Assembly: GCA_028868545.1 (NCBI GenBank)
Contig: JAGWUF010000003.1
Location: 1 to 64,000, forward strand
Reading direction: 5' to 3'
Source of the DNA: Lysobacteraceae bacterium
GTDB taxonomy: Bacteria > Pseudomonadota > Gammaproteobacteria > Xanthomonadales > Xanthomonadaceae
DNA: 64,000 nt
Of the stretch, positions 8,729 to 18,929 are shown piece after piece. Numbering within the stretch: position 1 is the stretch's first letter; every line of letters starts with the position of its first letter. The notes beneath the pieces were generated by a model that worked only from the letters and a program-made list of their open reading frames with translations, searched no databases and had not been told where the DNA came from. The position numbers were made by a program, and so were the translations under genes.

Positions 8729-10090
8729 TCAGGCGTTTTTGATGGCCGCAAAAAACCGCCGCGGCGCGCCATCGAAGCCGCCGTTGGACATGAACACCAC
8801 GTGGTCACCGGGACGCACGATGCCGCCCAGCGCGGCCAGCAGCGCATCGGCGTCGGTGACGGCATGGCCTTCACCGCGCAACGCCGCGATCACCTTGCCG
8901 GCATCCCAGGGCAGCTCCGGCCGCGCCAGGAACACCACCGCATCGGCCAGATCCAGCGACGGCGCCAGCGCGCCGGCGTGCGCGCCCAGCCGCATCGAAT
9001 TGCTGCGTGGCTCCATCGCCACCACGATCCGCGCATCGCCCACCTTCGCGCGCAGGCCGGCGAGCGTGGTGGCGATGGCGGTGGGATGGTGGGCGAAGTC
9101 GTCATAGACGGTGACGCCCGCGTGCGCGCCGATCACTTCCAGCCGCCGCTTGACGCTGTGGAAGCCGGCCAGCGCCGGCATGACCGTCGCGACATCCACG
9201 CCCACCGCCGCGCAAGCCGCCAGTGCGGCCAGCCCGTTCAGCACGTTGTGGTCGCCCAGCAGCGGCCATTCGACCGTGCCCAGTTCTTCACCACGATGGG
9301 ACACCGCAAACGCACTGCCGTCGTCGGCCAGCTTGCGCGCACTCCATTCGAATGCGGCATCGAAGCCGAACCGCTCCACCGGCGTCCAGCAGCCCATCGC
9401 CAGCACTTCACGCAGGTGCGCGTCGTGGCCGTTGACGATCAGCCGGCCGCGCCCGGGCACGGTACGCACCAGATGGTGGAACTGGCGCTGGATCGCGGCC
9501 ACGTCCGGGAAGATGTCGGCGTGGTCGTATTCCAGGTTGTTGAGGATGGCGACCAGCGGGCGGTAGTGGACGAATTTGCTGCGCTTGTCGAAGAAGGCGG
9601 TGTCGTATTCATCGGCCTCGACCACGAATTCGCGGCCGGTGCCCACCCGCGCCGAAACGCCGAAATCCTCGGCCACGCCGCCAATCAGGAAGCCGGGTTC
9701 GCGGCCCGCGACCTGCAGCAAATACGCAAGAATGGTGGTGGTGGTGGTCTTGCCGTGGGTGCCGGCCACCGCCAGGGTGTCGCGGCCGGGCAGCACCTGC
9801 TCGCTGAGCCACTGCGCGCCGGAAGTGTATTTCAGGCCGGCATCGAGCACGTGCTCGACCGCCGGGTTGCCGCGCGAGAGCGCGTTGCCGACGATGATTT
9901 CATCGCAGTCCGCACCGATGTTGCCAGCGGTGTAGCCCTGCTGCAGCGCGATGCCCAGCTGCTCCAGCTGGGTGGACATCGGCGGGTAGATGTTGGCGTC
10001 GCTGCCTTCGACGGCATGGCCCAGTTCGCGCGCCAGCGCGGCCACGCCGCCCATGAAGGTACCGGCGATACCGAGGATATGGAGTTTCAC
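8729..10090 (-). CDS. mpl: UDP-N-acetylmuramate:L-alanyl-gamma-D-glutamyl-meso-diaminopimelate ligase
   Basis: Mur-ligase-family enzyme of 453 residues that reattaches recovered murein tripeptide to UDP-MurNAc in peptidoglycan recycling. It opens with LHILGIAGTFMGGVA, has the ATP P-loop AGTHGKTTTTTI near residue 110, EADEYDTAFFDKRSKF, NNLEYDHADIFPD and the C-terminal VYDDFAHHPTAI, all diagnostic of Mpl rather than MurC. No ATG precedes the conserved N-terminus; a GTG at 10090 gives VKLHILG and has GGGA about 9 bases upstream. It follows adk with a 131-base gap that contains a hairpin repeat. Confidence 0.95.
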   Translation of the reverse strand: MKLHILGIAGTFMGGVAALARELGHAVEGSDANIYPPMSTQLEQLGIALQQGYTAGNIGADCDEIIVGNALSRGNPAVEHVLDAGLKYTSGAQWLSEQVLPGRDTLAVAGTHGKTTTTTILAYLLQVAGREPGFLIGGVAEDFGVSARVGTGREFVVEADEYDTAFFDKRSKFVHYRPLVAILNNLEYDHADIFPDVAAIQRQFHHLVRTVPGRGRLIVNGHDAHLREVLAMGCWTPVERFGFDAAFEWSARKLADDGSAFAVSHRGEELGTVEWPLLGDHNVLNGLAALAACAAVGVDVATVMPALAGFHSVKRRLEVIGAHAGVTVYDDFAHHPTAIATTLAGLRAKVGDARIVVAMEPRSNSMRLGAHAGALAPSLDLADAVVFLARPELPWDAGKVIAALRGEGHAVTDADALLAALGGIVRPGDHVVFMSNGGFDGAPRRFFAAIKNA

Positions 10091-10136
10091 GTGCAATTCC
10101 CGAAACGTTGCCGACGAATCAGCAGGTGGAGTGGCA

Positions 10137-10193
10137 CAGGGCCGGCCTCGCAACCAAGCGAGTATCGGGGAGCGACTTGCGAGGCCGGCCCTG
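10137..10193 (+). repeat. constant-loop, variable-stem hairpin element, copy 1
   Basis: A perfect 17-bp inverted repeat (10137-10153 and 10177-10193) encloses a 23-base loop at 10154-10176 that begins CCAAGCGAGTATC and ends GGAGCGAC. The loop and the five stem bases next to it (CGCAA/TTGCG) are identical to the element at 62810-62886. The outer stem, CAGGGCCGGCCT on the left, is unrelated to that of the other copy yet fully self-complementary. It lies between adk and mpl, both leftward, 46 bases upstream of the mpl start. There is no T-run, so it is not a standard terminator. Its function is unknown. Confidence 0.9.
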
Positions 10194-10221
10194 CGCCGCT
10201 CCGCCGGTCGCCCGGCGAATC

Positions 10222-10800
10222 TCAACCGACGTCGTGCCCGGACTGGATCGCTTCCACGATGCGGGCAAACACATCGTCCAGCGAACCCACGCCATCGACC
10301 ACGGTCAGCTGGCCGTGCTGGCGGTAATAGTCGATCACCGGCGCGGTCTTCTCGTCGTACACGTTGAGGCGGTGGCGCACCGATTCCGGCGTGTCGTCGG
10401 CGCGGCCCTCGGCCTTGGCGCGGCCGGCCAGGCGCGCGATGATCTGCTCGTTGTCCACCGCCAGCTGTACCGCGGCGTCGAACTTCTGGCCCAGGCTGGC
10501 CAGCAGCCCGTCCAGCGCGGCGGCCTGTGCCAGGTTGCGCGGGTAACCGTCGAGGATGAAGCCGGCGCGGGTGTCGTCCTGCGAGAAGCGCGAGCGCAGC
10601 ATGCCCAGCAGGATCTCGTCGCTGACCAGATCGCCGCGTGCCATCACTTCCTTGGCCTGCAGCCCCAATGGGGTGCCGGCGGCCACTTCCGCACGCAGCA
10701 GATCGCCGGTGGAAATGTGCGGAACCTGCAGGAAATCCTTCAGCCGCGCCGCCTGCGTTCCCTTGCCGGATCCCGGCGCGCCCAACAGCACCAATCGCAT
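10222..10800 (-). CDS. adk: adenylate kinase
   Basis: A 192-residue nucleoside monophosphate kinase that interconverts AMP + ATP and 2 ADP in the cytosol. The P-loop GAPGSGKGTQAA lies at residues 7-18, followed by HISTGDLLR and the signature FILDGYPRNLAQAAAL (Asp-Gly-Tyr-Pro-Arg). The lid region (GRAKAEGRADDTPESVRHRL) is the short form without a zinc-binding insert. The ATG at 10800 begins MRLVLLGAPGSGKGT as expected. Upstream, GAGACAATT occurs twice 12 bases apart on the minus strand. Divergent from pfp; probably co-transcribed with mpl. Confidence 0.96.
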   Translation of the reverse strand: MRLVLLGAPGSGKGTQAARLKDFLQVPHISTGDLLRAEVAAGTPLGLQAKEVMARGDLVSDEILLGMLRSRFSQDDTRAGFILDGYPRNLAQAAALDGLLASLGQKFDAAVQLAVDNEQIIARLAGRAKAEGRADDTPESVRHRLNVYDEKTAPVIDYYRQHGQLTVVDGVGSLDDVFARIVEAIQSGHDVG

Positions 10801-10924
10801 CGAATCGCTCCAAATTGTCTCGTGAATTGTCTCGCAGGACGGCGCTAGACTGCGGTCTTGCGCGTTTGTTGGCCAGCTTACTGCATTTCGTCGCCAATTC
10901 AGGCACTCATCCAAGGATCTCACC

Positions 10925-12181
10925 ATGCCAGAAGGCAATCTGCTGTACGCCCAGAGCGGCGGCGTGACCGCCGTGATCAATGCCACCGCGTCCGCCGTGC
11001 TGCAGGCGGCACGGGCCAGAAAAATCCGCGTGCTAGCCGCCCGTAACGGCATTCTGGGAGCGCTGCGTGAAGACTTGATCGACACATCCAGCCTCACCGC
11101 CGCCGAGGTGAAGGCGCTGGCCCATACCCCCGGTGGCGCGTTCGGCAGCTGCCGGCTCAAACTGAAATCACTGGCCGACGACCGCGCCAAATACGAACGC
11201 CTGCTTGAAGTATTCCGGGCCCACGACGTGCGCTGGTTCCTCTACAACGGCGGCAACGATTCGGCCGACACCGCCCTGAAGGTCTCGCAATTGGCGGCCG
11301 AATTCGGTTACCCGCTGACCTGCGTGGGCGTACCGAAGACGGTGGACAACGACCTGGCCGTGACCGACTGCTGCCCCGGCTTCGGCTCGGCGGCCAAATA
11401 CACCGCGGTGTCGGTGCGCGAATGCGCGCTGGACGTGGCGGCGATGGCGGAAACCTCCACCAAGGTGTTCGTCTACGAGGCGATGGGCCGTCATGCCGGC
11501 TGGCTGGCCGCGGCCGCCGGGTTGGCAGGCAACGGCAAGAACGACGCCCCGCACCTGATCCTGTTCCCGGAGCGCGTGTTCGACGAGGCCGACTTCATGG
11601 CTCGCGTCGATGCCGTGGTGAAGCGGGTCGGCTACTGCGTGGTGGTGGCCAGCGAAGGCATCCGCCGCGCCGATGGCAGCTTCGTGGCCGATGCCGGCGG
11701 CGGCAAGGACAGCTTCGGCCATACCCAGCTGGGCGGCGTGGCCTCGCATCTGGCCGGGCGGGTGAAAGACGTGCTGGGCTACAAGGTGCACTGGGCCCTG
11801 CCCGACTATCTGCAACGCTCGGCGCGGCATCTGGCCAGCAAGACCGATCTTGAGCACGCGCTGGCGGTGGGCCGGGCGGCGGTGGAATGCGCCCTGGCCG
11901 GGCAGAATGCGGTGATGCCGGTGATCGTGCGCGATGCCGATGCCCCCTACCGCTGGCATGTCGATATCGCCCCGCTGGCGCAGATTGCCAATCGCGAAAA
12001 AACCATGCCCAAGGGGTTCATCCGCAAGGATGGCCATGGCATCACGGCCGCTGCACGCACCTACCTGTCACCGCTGATTGCCGGGGAAAGCTTCCCTCCC
12101 TATGTCCGGGATGGACTGCCGGATTACGTTACTCCCAACATGCAGGCCGTACGCCGCAAGCTGCCCGCCTGGCGCGAGTGA
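10925..12181 (+). CDS. pfp: pyrophosphate-dependent 6-phosphofructokinase
   Basis: A 418-residue phosphofructokinase family enzyme that phosphorylates fructose 6-phosphate reversibly with PPi. The phosphate-donor site reads GGNDS near residue 110 and PKTVDND near 138. The Asp after GGN and the Lys before TVDND are the two residues that distinguish PPi enzymes from ATP enzymes (GGDGS and GTIDND). GRHAGWLAA and the PEGSG-like VASEGIRR segment are present. In Xanthomonas, PPi-phosphofructokinase replaces the ATP form. GGN instead of the more usual GGD is a small variation. Divergent from adk. Confidence 0.92.
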   Translation: MPEGNLLYAQSGGVTAVINATASAVLQAARARKIRVLAARNGILGALREDLIDTSSLTAAEVKALAHTPGGAFGSCRLKLKSLADDRAKYERLLEVFRAHDVRWFLYNGGNDSADTALKVSQLAAEFGYPLTCVGVPKTVDNDLAVTDCCPGFGSAAKYTAVSVRECALDVAAMAETSTKVFVYEAMGRHAGWLAAAAGLAGNGKNDAPHLILFPERVFDEADFMARVDAVVKRVGYCVVVASEGIRRADGSFVADAGGGKDSFGHTQLGGVASHLAGRVKDVLGYKVHWALPDYLQRSARHLASKTDLEHALAVGRAAVECALAGQNAVMPVIVRDADAPYRWHVDIAPLAQIANREKTMPKGFIRKDGHGITAAARTYLSPLIAGESFPPYVRDGLPDYVTPNMQAVRRKLPAWRE

Positions 12182-12241
12182 GCGTCTGCTGGCATACACT
12201 GCGCCCGATCGCATTCCCATCTCCTCGTTTCCGGACAAGAC

Positions 12242-13051
12242 ATGAACAAGACCGTTTTCGCGCTGACTTCGCTGGCCGTGGCCCTGACGTTTGCCAGCGC
12301 GCCCGCGCAGGCCCAGTTCAGCAAGAAGAAAAACGACCCGCAAGGCGCCGCCGCCGGTGCCAATTCGCAGGGCGCTGGCGCCAATCTCGAACATTGCGAC
12401 CAGCCGCTAGGCACCGTGGGTGTGGTGGAAGAACAAAACGGTGATTGGTATCGCTACCTGACGTCGGATCTGCGCCTGCCCTCCACCATCCCGGTGATCC
12501 GCATGTTGATCCAGCAATCCAACTGCTTCGTGGTGGTCGAACGCGGCCGCGCCATGCAGAACATGATGCAGGAACGCGCCCTGATGGACAGCGGCGAGCT
12601 GCGTGAAGGCAGCAACTTCGGCAAGGGCCAGATGGTGGCGGCCGACTACACCATCAATCCCAGCATCAATTTTTCGCAAAGCGATGCCGGCGGCATTGGC
12701 GGTGTCATCGGTTCGTTCGGCGGCAAATGGGGCGCGGTGGGCGCACTGGCGGGCGGCCTGAAGTTCAAGAAGGCCGAGACCATGCTGACCATGATCGACA
12801 ATCGCTCCGGCGTGCAGATCGGCGTGGCCCAGGGCAATGCCACCAAGACCGATTTCGGCCTGGGTTTCCTTGGCGGTGGCGGCTCCGGCTTTGGTGGCCT
12901 GGGTGGCTACACCAGCACGCCCGAAGGCAAGGCGCTGGCCGCGGCGTTCGCCAATGCCTACAACAACCTGGTGCGGGCCATGCGCAACTACCAGCCGCAG
13001 CAGGTGGAAGGCGGGCTGGGCAAGGGCGGCAAGCTCAAGGTCGGCAACTGA
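12242..13051 (+). CDS. CsgG/HfaB-like secreted or outer-membrane-associated protein
   Basis: A 269-residue protein with a Sec signal peptide (cleavage near AQA-QF, residue 24). The body resembles CsgG-type domains: IPVIRMLIQQSNCFVVVERGRAMQN, then MMQERAL, then GQMVAADYTINPSINF (segments separated here). CsgG proteins form outer-membrane export pores for curli or holdfast anchors; many single-gene homologues have no known cargo. There is no lipobox, and a Gly-rich LGFLGGGGSGFGGLGGY segment follows. No curli genes are nearby, so the role is open. A strong terminator follows at 13078. Confidence 0.78.
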   Translation: MNKTVFALTSLAVALTFASAPAQAQFSKKKNDPQGAAAGANSQGAGANLEHCDQPLGTVGVVEEQNGDWYRYLTSDLRLPSTIPVIRMLIQQSNCFVVVERGRAMQNMMQERALMDSGELREGSNFGKGQMVAADYTINPSINFSQSDAGGIGGVIGSFGGKWGAVGALAGGLKFKKAETMLTMIDNRSGVQIGVAQGNATKTDFGLGFLGGGGSGFGGLGGYTSTPEGKALAAAFANAYNNLVRAMRNYQPQQVEGGLGKGGKLKVGN

Positions 13052-13077
13052 ACCTTGCGCACCTGGTGCCATCGCAG

Positions 13078-13106
13078 ACGCCCGGCAGCCCCGGGCGTTT
13101 GTCTTT
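13078..13106 (+). terminator. rho-independent terminator after the CsgG-like gene
   Basis: ACGCCCGG (13078-13085), a 5-base loop and CCGGGCGT (13091-13098) form an 8-bp GC-rich stem followed by TTGTCTTT. It lies 26 bases after the stop codon and would separate this transcript from the DUF167 gene. Confidence 0.8.
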
Positions 13107-13121
13107 ATCGATGCCCTCCTG

Positions 13122-13361
13122 ATGCCATTCAGCGCCATGCCCATCCTGCAAGTCAAAGCCAAGCCCAATTCCCGCGTGTCGGCGCTCACGCGGCAAGAGG
13201 ACGGCACCTGGCTGGCGCAGCTGAAGTCCGCCCCGGTGGATGGCAAGGCCAATGCAGAACTCGTTGCGCTGGTGGCCGCGCAGTTCCGCTGCCGCAAGGC
13301 CGACATCACCATCAAGGCCGGTGCCGGCGGTCGCATGAAGCTGATCACGCTGCCGGATTGA
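13122..13361 (+). CDS. DUF167 (YggU) family protein
   Basis: A 79-residue protein of the YggU/DUF167 family, small cytosolic alpha/beta proteins of unknown function. The conserved core is visible: VKAKPNSRVSALT, then LKSAPVDGKANAELVALVA and a C-terminal IKAGAGGRMKLITL. The ATG at 13122 (MPFSAMPILQV) and the ATG at 13137 (MPILQV) are both possible; the second begins directly at the domain. Convergent with the following gene. Confidence 0.85.
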   Translation: MPFSAMPILQVKAKPNSRVSALTRQEDGTWLAQLKSAPVDGKANAELVALVAAQFRCRKADITIKAGAGGRMKLITLPD

Positions 13362-13373
13362 CGCCACCAGCAA

Positions 13374-14132
13374 TCAGTTGCCGAAATACACCGCCACCCC
13401 GACACCGCCCTGCCATGCATCGGCATGGCCGCCCAGGCGGTGGCGAAGACCGACGTCGAACTGCACGCGCGGGGTTGCCTGCCAGGCGATGCCTGCACCG
13501 CCCATGCTGCCGTACCCCCTGCCCGCCGCATGCTGCGTGGCCAGTTCCACATAGGCCCCCACTGCCGGGGACAACGACCAGCTGTCATTGATGGCAAGCA
13601 GCTGGCTGTCGCCGTTGCCGTGTGCCCCCTGCAAATACAGCCCCAGCGCAGTGTCGGGGCTGCGTTGCCAATTGATGCTGGCACCCAACTGGTACTGTCG
13701 CCGCTCGGCACGGAACTCCGGTGCGCCATCGGTCAGCTCGATGCTGCCCAGCAAGCCCCAGCTGAACGGGCCCTTGGCAGCGGGCGCGAATTTCAGTGCA
13801 ACCGTCGCGTCCGCGCGCCCATGCACACCCGTTCCCGCCCCCGTCTGCCGGTTCCAGCCGCTGCCTGCCTGCAGTTCCAGCGCATGGCCCAGCCCCAGGC
13901 GCAGCAGCGTACCGACGCTGTACAGCGCCACGCCATCGGTACGGCTCCAGTCAGGCATGCCCTGTTCCCAGATCACATCGCCGGCCTGCAGCACTGCCGG
14001 GGTGAAACCCAGCCCCGGACGGTCGTAACCGGGGTTGTTCGTCATCGGGGCGCCCACCGCCTGCGCCTGTGCCGGCAGGGCCGCCAATGCGCCCGTCCCC
14101 CACAGTACCGCCAGGATCCCTTTCATCCACAT
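13374..14132 (-). CDS. outer-membrane beta-barrel-type protein (phenol-degradation MetA-like)
   Basis: A 252-residue protein with a signal peptide (cleavage near LPAQAQA) and a body rich in alternating polar/apolar strands ending in aromatic-containing YFGN, typical of outer-membrane barrels. The pattern PGLGFTPAVLQAGDVIWEQGMPDW, given by its ends, and VALYSVGTLLRLGLGHALELQ resembles the MetA-pathway-of-phenol-degradation transporter family. The start at 14132 (MWMKG) has a GGGGG tract 8 bases upstream; an ATG at 14126 is the alternative. Its upstream region contains a decamer tandem repeat. Confidence 0.7.
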   Translation of the reverse strand: MWMKGILAVLWGTGALAALPAQAQAVGAPMTNNPGYDRPGLGFTPAVLQAGDVIWEQGMPDWSRTDGVALYSVGTLLRLGLGHALELQAGSGWNRQTGAGTGVHGRADATVALKFAPAAKGPFSWGLLGSIELTDGAPEFRAERRQYQLGASINWQRSPDTALGLYLQGAHGNGDSQLLAINDSWSLSPAVGAYVELATQHAAGRGYGSMGGAGIAWQATPRVQFDVGLRHRLGGHADAWQGGVGVAVYFGN

Positions 14133-14150
14133 GTGTTCGGCCCCCGCTGC

Positions 14151-14187
14151 CATCGCACGTCATTGCACGTCATTGCACGTCATTGCA
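14151..14187. repeat. 10-bp tandem repeat (CATTGCACGT) x 3.7
   Basis: Three full copies and one partial copy of CATTGCACGT; the first has C for T at position 4. They fill the short gap between two leftward genes, just upstream of the barrel-protein start. The 10-bp period matches one DNA helical turn, so the repeats face the same side of the helix. The repeat could be a slippage-prone tract or tandem operator half-sites. Confidence 0.85.
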
Positions 14188-14198
14188 GCCTGAAGCAC

Positions 14199-14711
14199 TC
14201 AGGGCTTGCACTGCGCGCCCTGCACCGCCAACCCCACCGCATACCGCGGCAGCTCGCCCAGCCTGCCCGCGGCGGCGGCATCCAGCCCGTCCTTCAGATA
14301 CACCCGCACCCGACCTTGCGCATCCAGGGTGGGCACCGCACTGGCGGCGGCCTTGCGCCAGATGCCGACCACCGCGACCTGCCCGCTGCAGCTGGCGCTG
14401 GGCACGCGAATTTCGTCATTGAAGATCCAGCCGCTTGCCGTGGACGGTTTTGCGATATCCGCATCCACCAGTGCGGCGCGTGGCTGACACCGCGCGCTGG
14501 TACGCACGGCGGTCAGCGCATAGGGCGCGCGCGCCTCGCCGGTGAACCGGCCTTCCAGGCGGGTACAGGCCTCTGGAATCGTGCGAAGGGTGTGCACGAC
14601 ACCCTGCAGCTGGGCCGTCGCCAGGGCGCGCTGAACCTCCGGCGGTGGCTCGGCGGCACGCGCACCAACCGCCAGCACCACGCCAGCAAAAAAGATGTGC
14701 AGTTGCAGCAT
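14199..14711 (-). CDS. secreted hypothetical protein
   Basis: A 170-residue protein with a signal peptide (MLQLHIFFAGVVLAVGARA, cleavage near residue 19). The mature part has three or four cysteines (EACTRLEG, SARCQPRA, SASCSGQV, GAQCKP), consistent with disulfides in the periplasm. I do not recognise the family. Coding is supported by the signal peptide and by placement between genes. A much longer open frame in this phase continues antisense across hppA, but that extension is a high-GC artefact. It ends 12 bases before the decamer repeat. Confidence 0.65.
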   Translation of the reverse strand: MLQLHIFFAGVVLAVGARAAEPPPEVQRALATAQLQGVVHTLRTIPEACTRLEGRFTGEARAPYALTAVRTSARCQPRAALVDADIAKPSTASGWIFNDEIRVPSASCSGQVAVVGIWRKAAASAVPTLDAQGRVRVYLKDGLDAAAAGRLGELPRYAVGLAVQGAQCKP

Positions 14712-14903
14712 CGCGCACCCCGATCGACCCGTGTTGCCGGCAGAGTGCCACGTTCCGGCTGAATTCCGCACACCCGCTGCACGCGACGTCGGCGCTGCAC
14801 GCCAATTCTCCCGCCGGTGTGTGCGATAGTCGACAGGTCGCCTGTCTGCGGGTGGGCGCTGCAACCTGACGTCTTCCATTTCGAACACCCGGGGAGGGGA
14901 TTC

Positions 14904-17075
<2,172 letters not shown>

Positions 17076-17094
17076 ACATTGCTTGCATCGAGAC

Positions 17095-17126
17095 AAAACG
17101 GCGACCTTGCGGTCGCCGTTTTTTTT
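17095..17126 (+). terminator. rho-independent terminator of hppA
   Basis: AAAACGGCGACC (17095-17106), loop TTGC and GGTCGCCG plus eight T residues (17111-17126) form a near-ideal intrinsic terminator 19 bases after the hppA stop. The A-tract before the stem also makes it usable in reverse. Confidence 0.93.
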
Positions 17127-17222
17127 GATCTGCGCGGCAAATGCCGCCCTGACATGAATCGCCTTTCATTCACGAATTGCGATGCCATGCGATGATTCCG
17201 TCGTCGCGACCACGGAACACCC

Positions 17223-18902
17223 ATGCAGCACCACACCTCGCTGATCGCCATGCTCGTCTACGGCTTCGTGCTCGCCTTCGGACTGGGCGCACTGGCCAAC
17301 CGCCTGCGGCTGTCGCCGCTGGTGGGCTATCTGCTGGCGGGGGTGTTGGCGGGGCCGTTCACACCCGGCTTCGTGGGTGATGCAGAGCTGGCGCCGCAAT
17401 TGGCGGAGATCGGCGTGATCCTGCTGATGTTCGGGGTCGGCCTGCACTTCTCGCTGCGCGATCTGATGTCGGTGAGGAACATCGCCATCCCCGGCGCGAT
17501 CGGGCAGATCACGGTGGCGACCCTGCTGGGCTGGGGGCTGGCCGAGCTGATGGGCTGGCGGCATATCGAAGGGCTGATCTTCGGCTTCTCGCTGGCCACC
17601 GCCAGCACCGTGGTGCTGCTGCGGGCGATGGAAGAACGGCGCCTGCTGGATACCCGCCGCGGCAAAATTGCCGTTGGCTGGCTGATCGTCGAGGATCTGG
17701 CCTGCGTGATCGCGCTGGTGCTGATCCCGGCGCTGGCCGGCGCGCTGAACGGCACCGAGGCGGCTGGCGCCGCCGGCATCCTGAAGGCGCTGGCGATCAC
17801 CTTCGGCAAGGTTGCCGCCTTCGTCGCCTTCATGCTGATCGTGGGTCGCCGGGCGATCCCGTGGGTGCTGGAACGGATCGCCGGCACCGGCTCGCGCGAG
17901 CTGTTCACGCTGGCGGTGCTGTCGATCGCGATGGGCGTGGCATTCGCCTCGGCCGAACTGTTCGGGGTGAGCTTCGCGCTGGGCGCGTTCTTCGCCGGCA
18001 TGCTGCTCAACGAATCCGAGTTCAGCCACCAGGCCGCGCAGGACTCGCTGCCGATGCGCGACGCCTTCGCGGTGCTGTTCTTCGTCTCGGTGGGCATGCT
18101 GTTCGACCCGCGCATCCTGATCGAACATCCGTGGCAGGTGCTGGCGACCACGCTGATCATCGTGGTCGGCAAATCGGCGGCCGCCTACATCATCGTGCGC
18201 GCCTTCGGCCATCCCAATGCCACCGCGCTGACCATTTCCACCAGCCTGGCGCAGATCGGCGAATTCGCCTTCATCATCGCCGGGCTCGGCCTGAGTCTGG
18301 GGATCCTGCCCAAGGTCGGCCATGACCTGGTGCTGGCCGGCGCGCTGATCACCATCATGCTCAACCCGATCCTGTTCATGGTGCTGGACCGCTGGCAGGC
18401 ACGCGAGGACGCACGCGTGGCTGCCAACGCCATCCCCGAACCTGACGTGATCCCCGTGGCGATCGAGGGGCACGTCATCGTGGTGGGCTATGGTCGGGTT
18501 GGCAGTCGGCTGGTGCAACTGCTGCGGGAACGCGATGTGCCCGTGGTGGTGATCGAAGAAGACGCCGACCGGGCGAACCTGGCCCGCGCCACCGGGCTTC
18601 CCACCGTGCGTGGCAACGTCGCCAATCAGCACGTGATGCTGGAGGCCGCACCGGAACGGGCAAAGCTTGCGATTTTTGCAATGCCGCAGGCACTGGAAGC
18701 GGGCAGCACGATCGAGCGTCTGAAGGCGATCAATCCCGCCATCAGCGTGCTGGCACGCGCGCACAGTGAAGCCCAGGTGAGGTACCTGCTGGAACACGGC
18801 GCCGATGCCGCCGTGCTGGCCGAGCGCGAATTGGCGCATTCACTGACCGACATGGTGATGGCCACGCCGCCGTGGCGGCTGCCGGCCAAATCTGCCCTCT
18901 GA
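17223..18902 (+). CDS. ybaL: CPA2-family cation:proton antiporter (YbaL/Kef-like)
   Basis: A 559-residue inner-membrane antiporter. About 380 residues form a 12-helix CPA2 exchanger domain (LSPLVGYLLAGVLAGP, TASTVVLLRAMEERRLLD, SLAQIGEFAFIIAGLGLSLG). This is followed by a cytosolic RCK/TrkA-N domain with the NAD-binding GHVIVVGYGRVGSRL near residue 418 and a conserved acidic end of strand 2 (VVVIEEDADR). Length and layout match E. coli YbaL, a putative K+/H+ antiporter. The transported ion cannot be told from sequence. It is preceded by the hppA terminator, so it has its own promoter. Confidence 0.9.
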   Translation: MQHHTSLIAMLVYGFVLAFGLGALANRLRLSPLVGYLLAGVLAGPFTPGFVGDAELAPQLAEIGVILLMFGVGLHFSLRDLMSVRNIAIPGAIGQITVATLLGWGLAELMGWRHIEGLIFGFSLATASTVVLLRAMEERRLLDTRRGKIAVGWLIVEDLACVIALVLIPALAGALNGTEAAGAAGILKALAITFGKVAAFVAFMLIVGRRAIPWVLERIAGTGSRELFTLAVLSIAMGVAFASAELFGVSFALGAFFAGMLLNESEFSHQAAQDSLPMRDAFAVLFFVSVGMLFDPRILIEHPWQVLATTLIIVVGKSAAAYIIVRAFGHPNATALTISTSLAQIGEFAFIIAGLGLSLGILPKVGHDLVLAGALITIMLNPILFMVLDRWQAREDARVAANAIPEPDVIPVAIEGHVIVVGYGRVGSRLVQLLRERDVPVVVIEEDADRANLARATGLPTVRGNVANQHVMLEAAPERAKLAIFAMPQALEAGSTIERLKAINPAISVLARAHSEAQVRYLLEHGADAAVLAERELAHSLTDMVMATPPWRLPAKSAL

Positions 18903-18929
18903 ACTGTTGCCGCGCAGCAGCGGCTGCGT

